Shown piece by piece: positions 62,447 to 64,000 of a stretch of DNA of 64,000 nt (its first letter is position 1; every line of letters starts with the position of its first letter). The notes under the pieces were generated by a model that saw nothing but the letters and a program-made list of their open reading frames with translations, did not search any database and was not told where the DNA came from. Source of the DNA: Flavobacterium glycines (GTDB taxonomy: Bacteria; Bacteroidota; Bacteroidia; Flavobacteriales; Flavobacteriaceae); the NCBI RefSeq assembly GCF_900100165.1, contig NZ_FNEO01000008.1:62001-126000 (forward strand), given 5' to 3'. Both the position numbers and the translations under genes were made by a program.

Positions 62447-64000
<1,554 letters not shown>

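Overview
The window is a chromosomal segment of a low-GC member of the Bacteroidota, almost certainly a Flavobacterium or close relative. Supporting signs are AT-rich intergenic DNA, promoters of the TAnnTTTG type in place of a classical -10, few Shine-Dalgarno sequences, a bacilliredoxin (BrxC/YtxJ), an N-acyl type ornithine transcarbamylase in an arg-pro operon, GH92-rich glycan genes and the short palindromic intergenic repeats common in flavobacteria. I see no rRNA, tRNA, CRISPR array, insertion sequence or prophage.

Layout. 1-1.3 kb: the start of a superfamily 1 helicase-like ATPase that runs off the left edge. 1.7-6.9 kb: the threonine operon thrA-thrB-thrC on the minus strand, preceded by a newly recognised 28-codon leader peptide with five consecutive Thr codons. 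7.1-9.2 kb: DUF47 protein plus PiT phosphate transporter. 9.4-11.2 kb: a LytS/LytTR-type two-component pair, divergent from 11.3-31.6 kb, a block of 12 plus-strand genes for glycoprotein N-glycan breakdown (two GH92, GH130, GH18, GH20, GH35, GH29, GH3, glycosylasparaginase, a CBM9-like protein, a GHL10-like protein and a sodium:solute symporter). The block has no SusC/SusD pair. A second GH20 with a FucP/NagP-like permease lies at 56.3-60.1 kb and fits the same theme of GlcNAc recovery.

31.7-37.5 kb holds housekeeping and unknown genes (DUF4242, DUF808, nitroreductase, a GAF-PAS protein without a kinase ATPase domain, two VOC proteins, a DUF3592 protein). 37.7-40.1 kb is the most unusual part: a minus-strand operon with two tandem 112-residue precursor peptides, one MvdC/MvdD-like ATP-grasp ligase and a frameshifted membrane protein. 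It reads as a ribosomally made, ester- or amide-crosslinked peptide (graspetide) system. Each precursor carries three gap-free copies of a 15-residue Thr/Ser-Glu/Asp core, the last ending exactly at the C terminus.

40.5-43.6 kb: clpB and a divergent bacilliredoxin. 43.8-54.5 kb: a ten-gene minus-strand operon for arginine and proline (GNAT, argG, argC, argD, proA, proB, argF', argB, argE, argH), with palindromic repeats in many gaps and a candidate leader peptide plus large inverted repeat upstream. 54.9-56.1 kb: an unknown lipoprotein. 60.2-62.3 kb: three unknown membrane or lipoprotein genes among repeats. The window ends inside a YbiT-like ABC-F gene whose second Walker A motif is degenerate.
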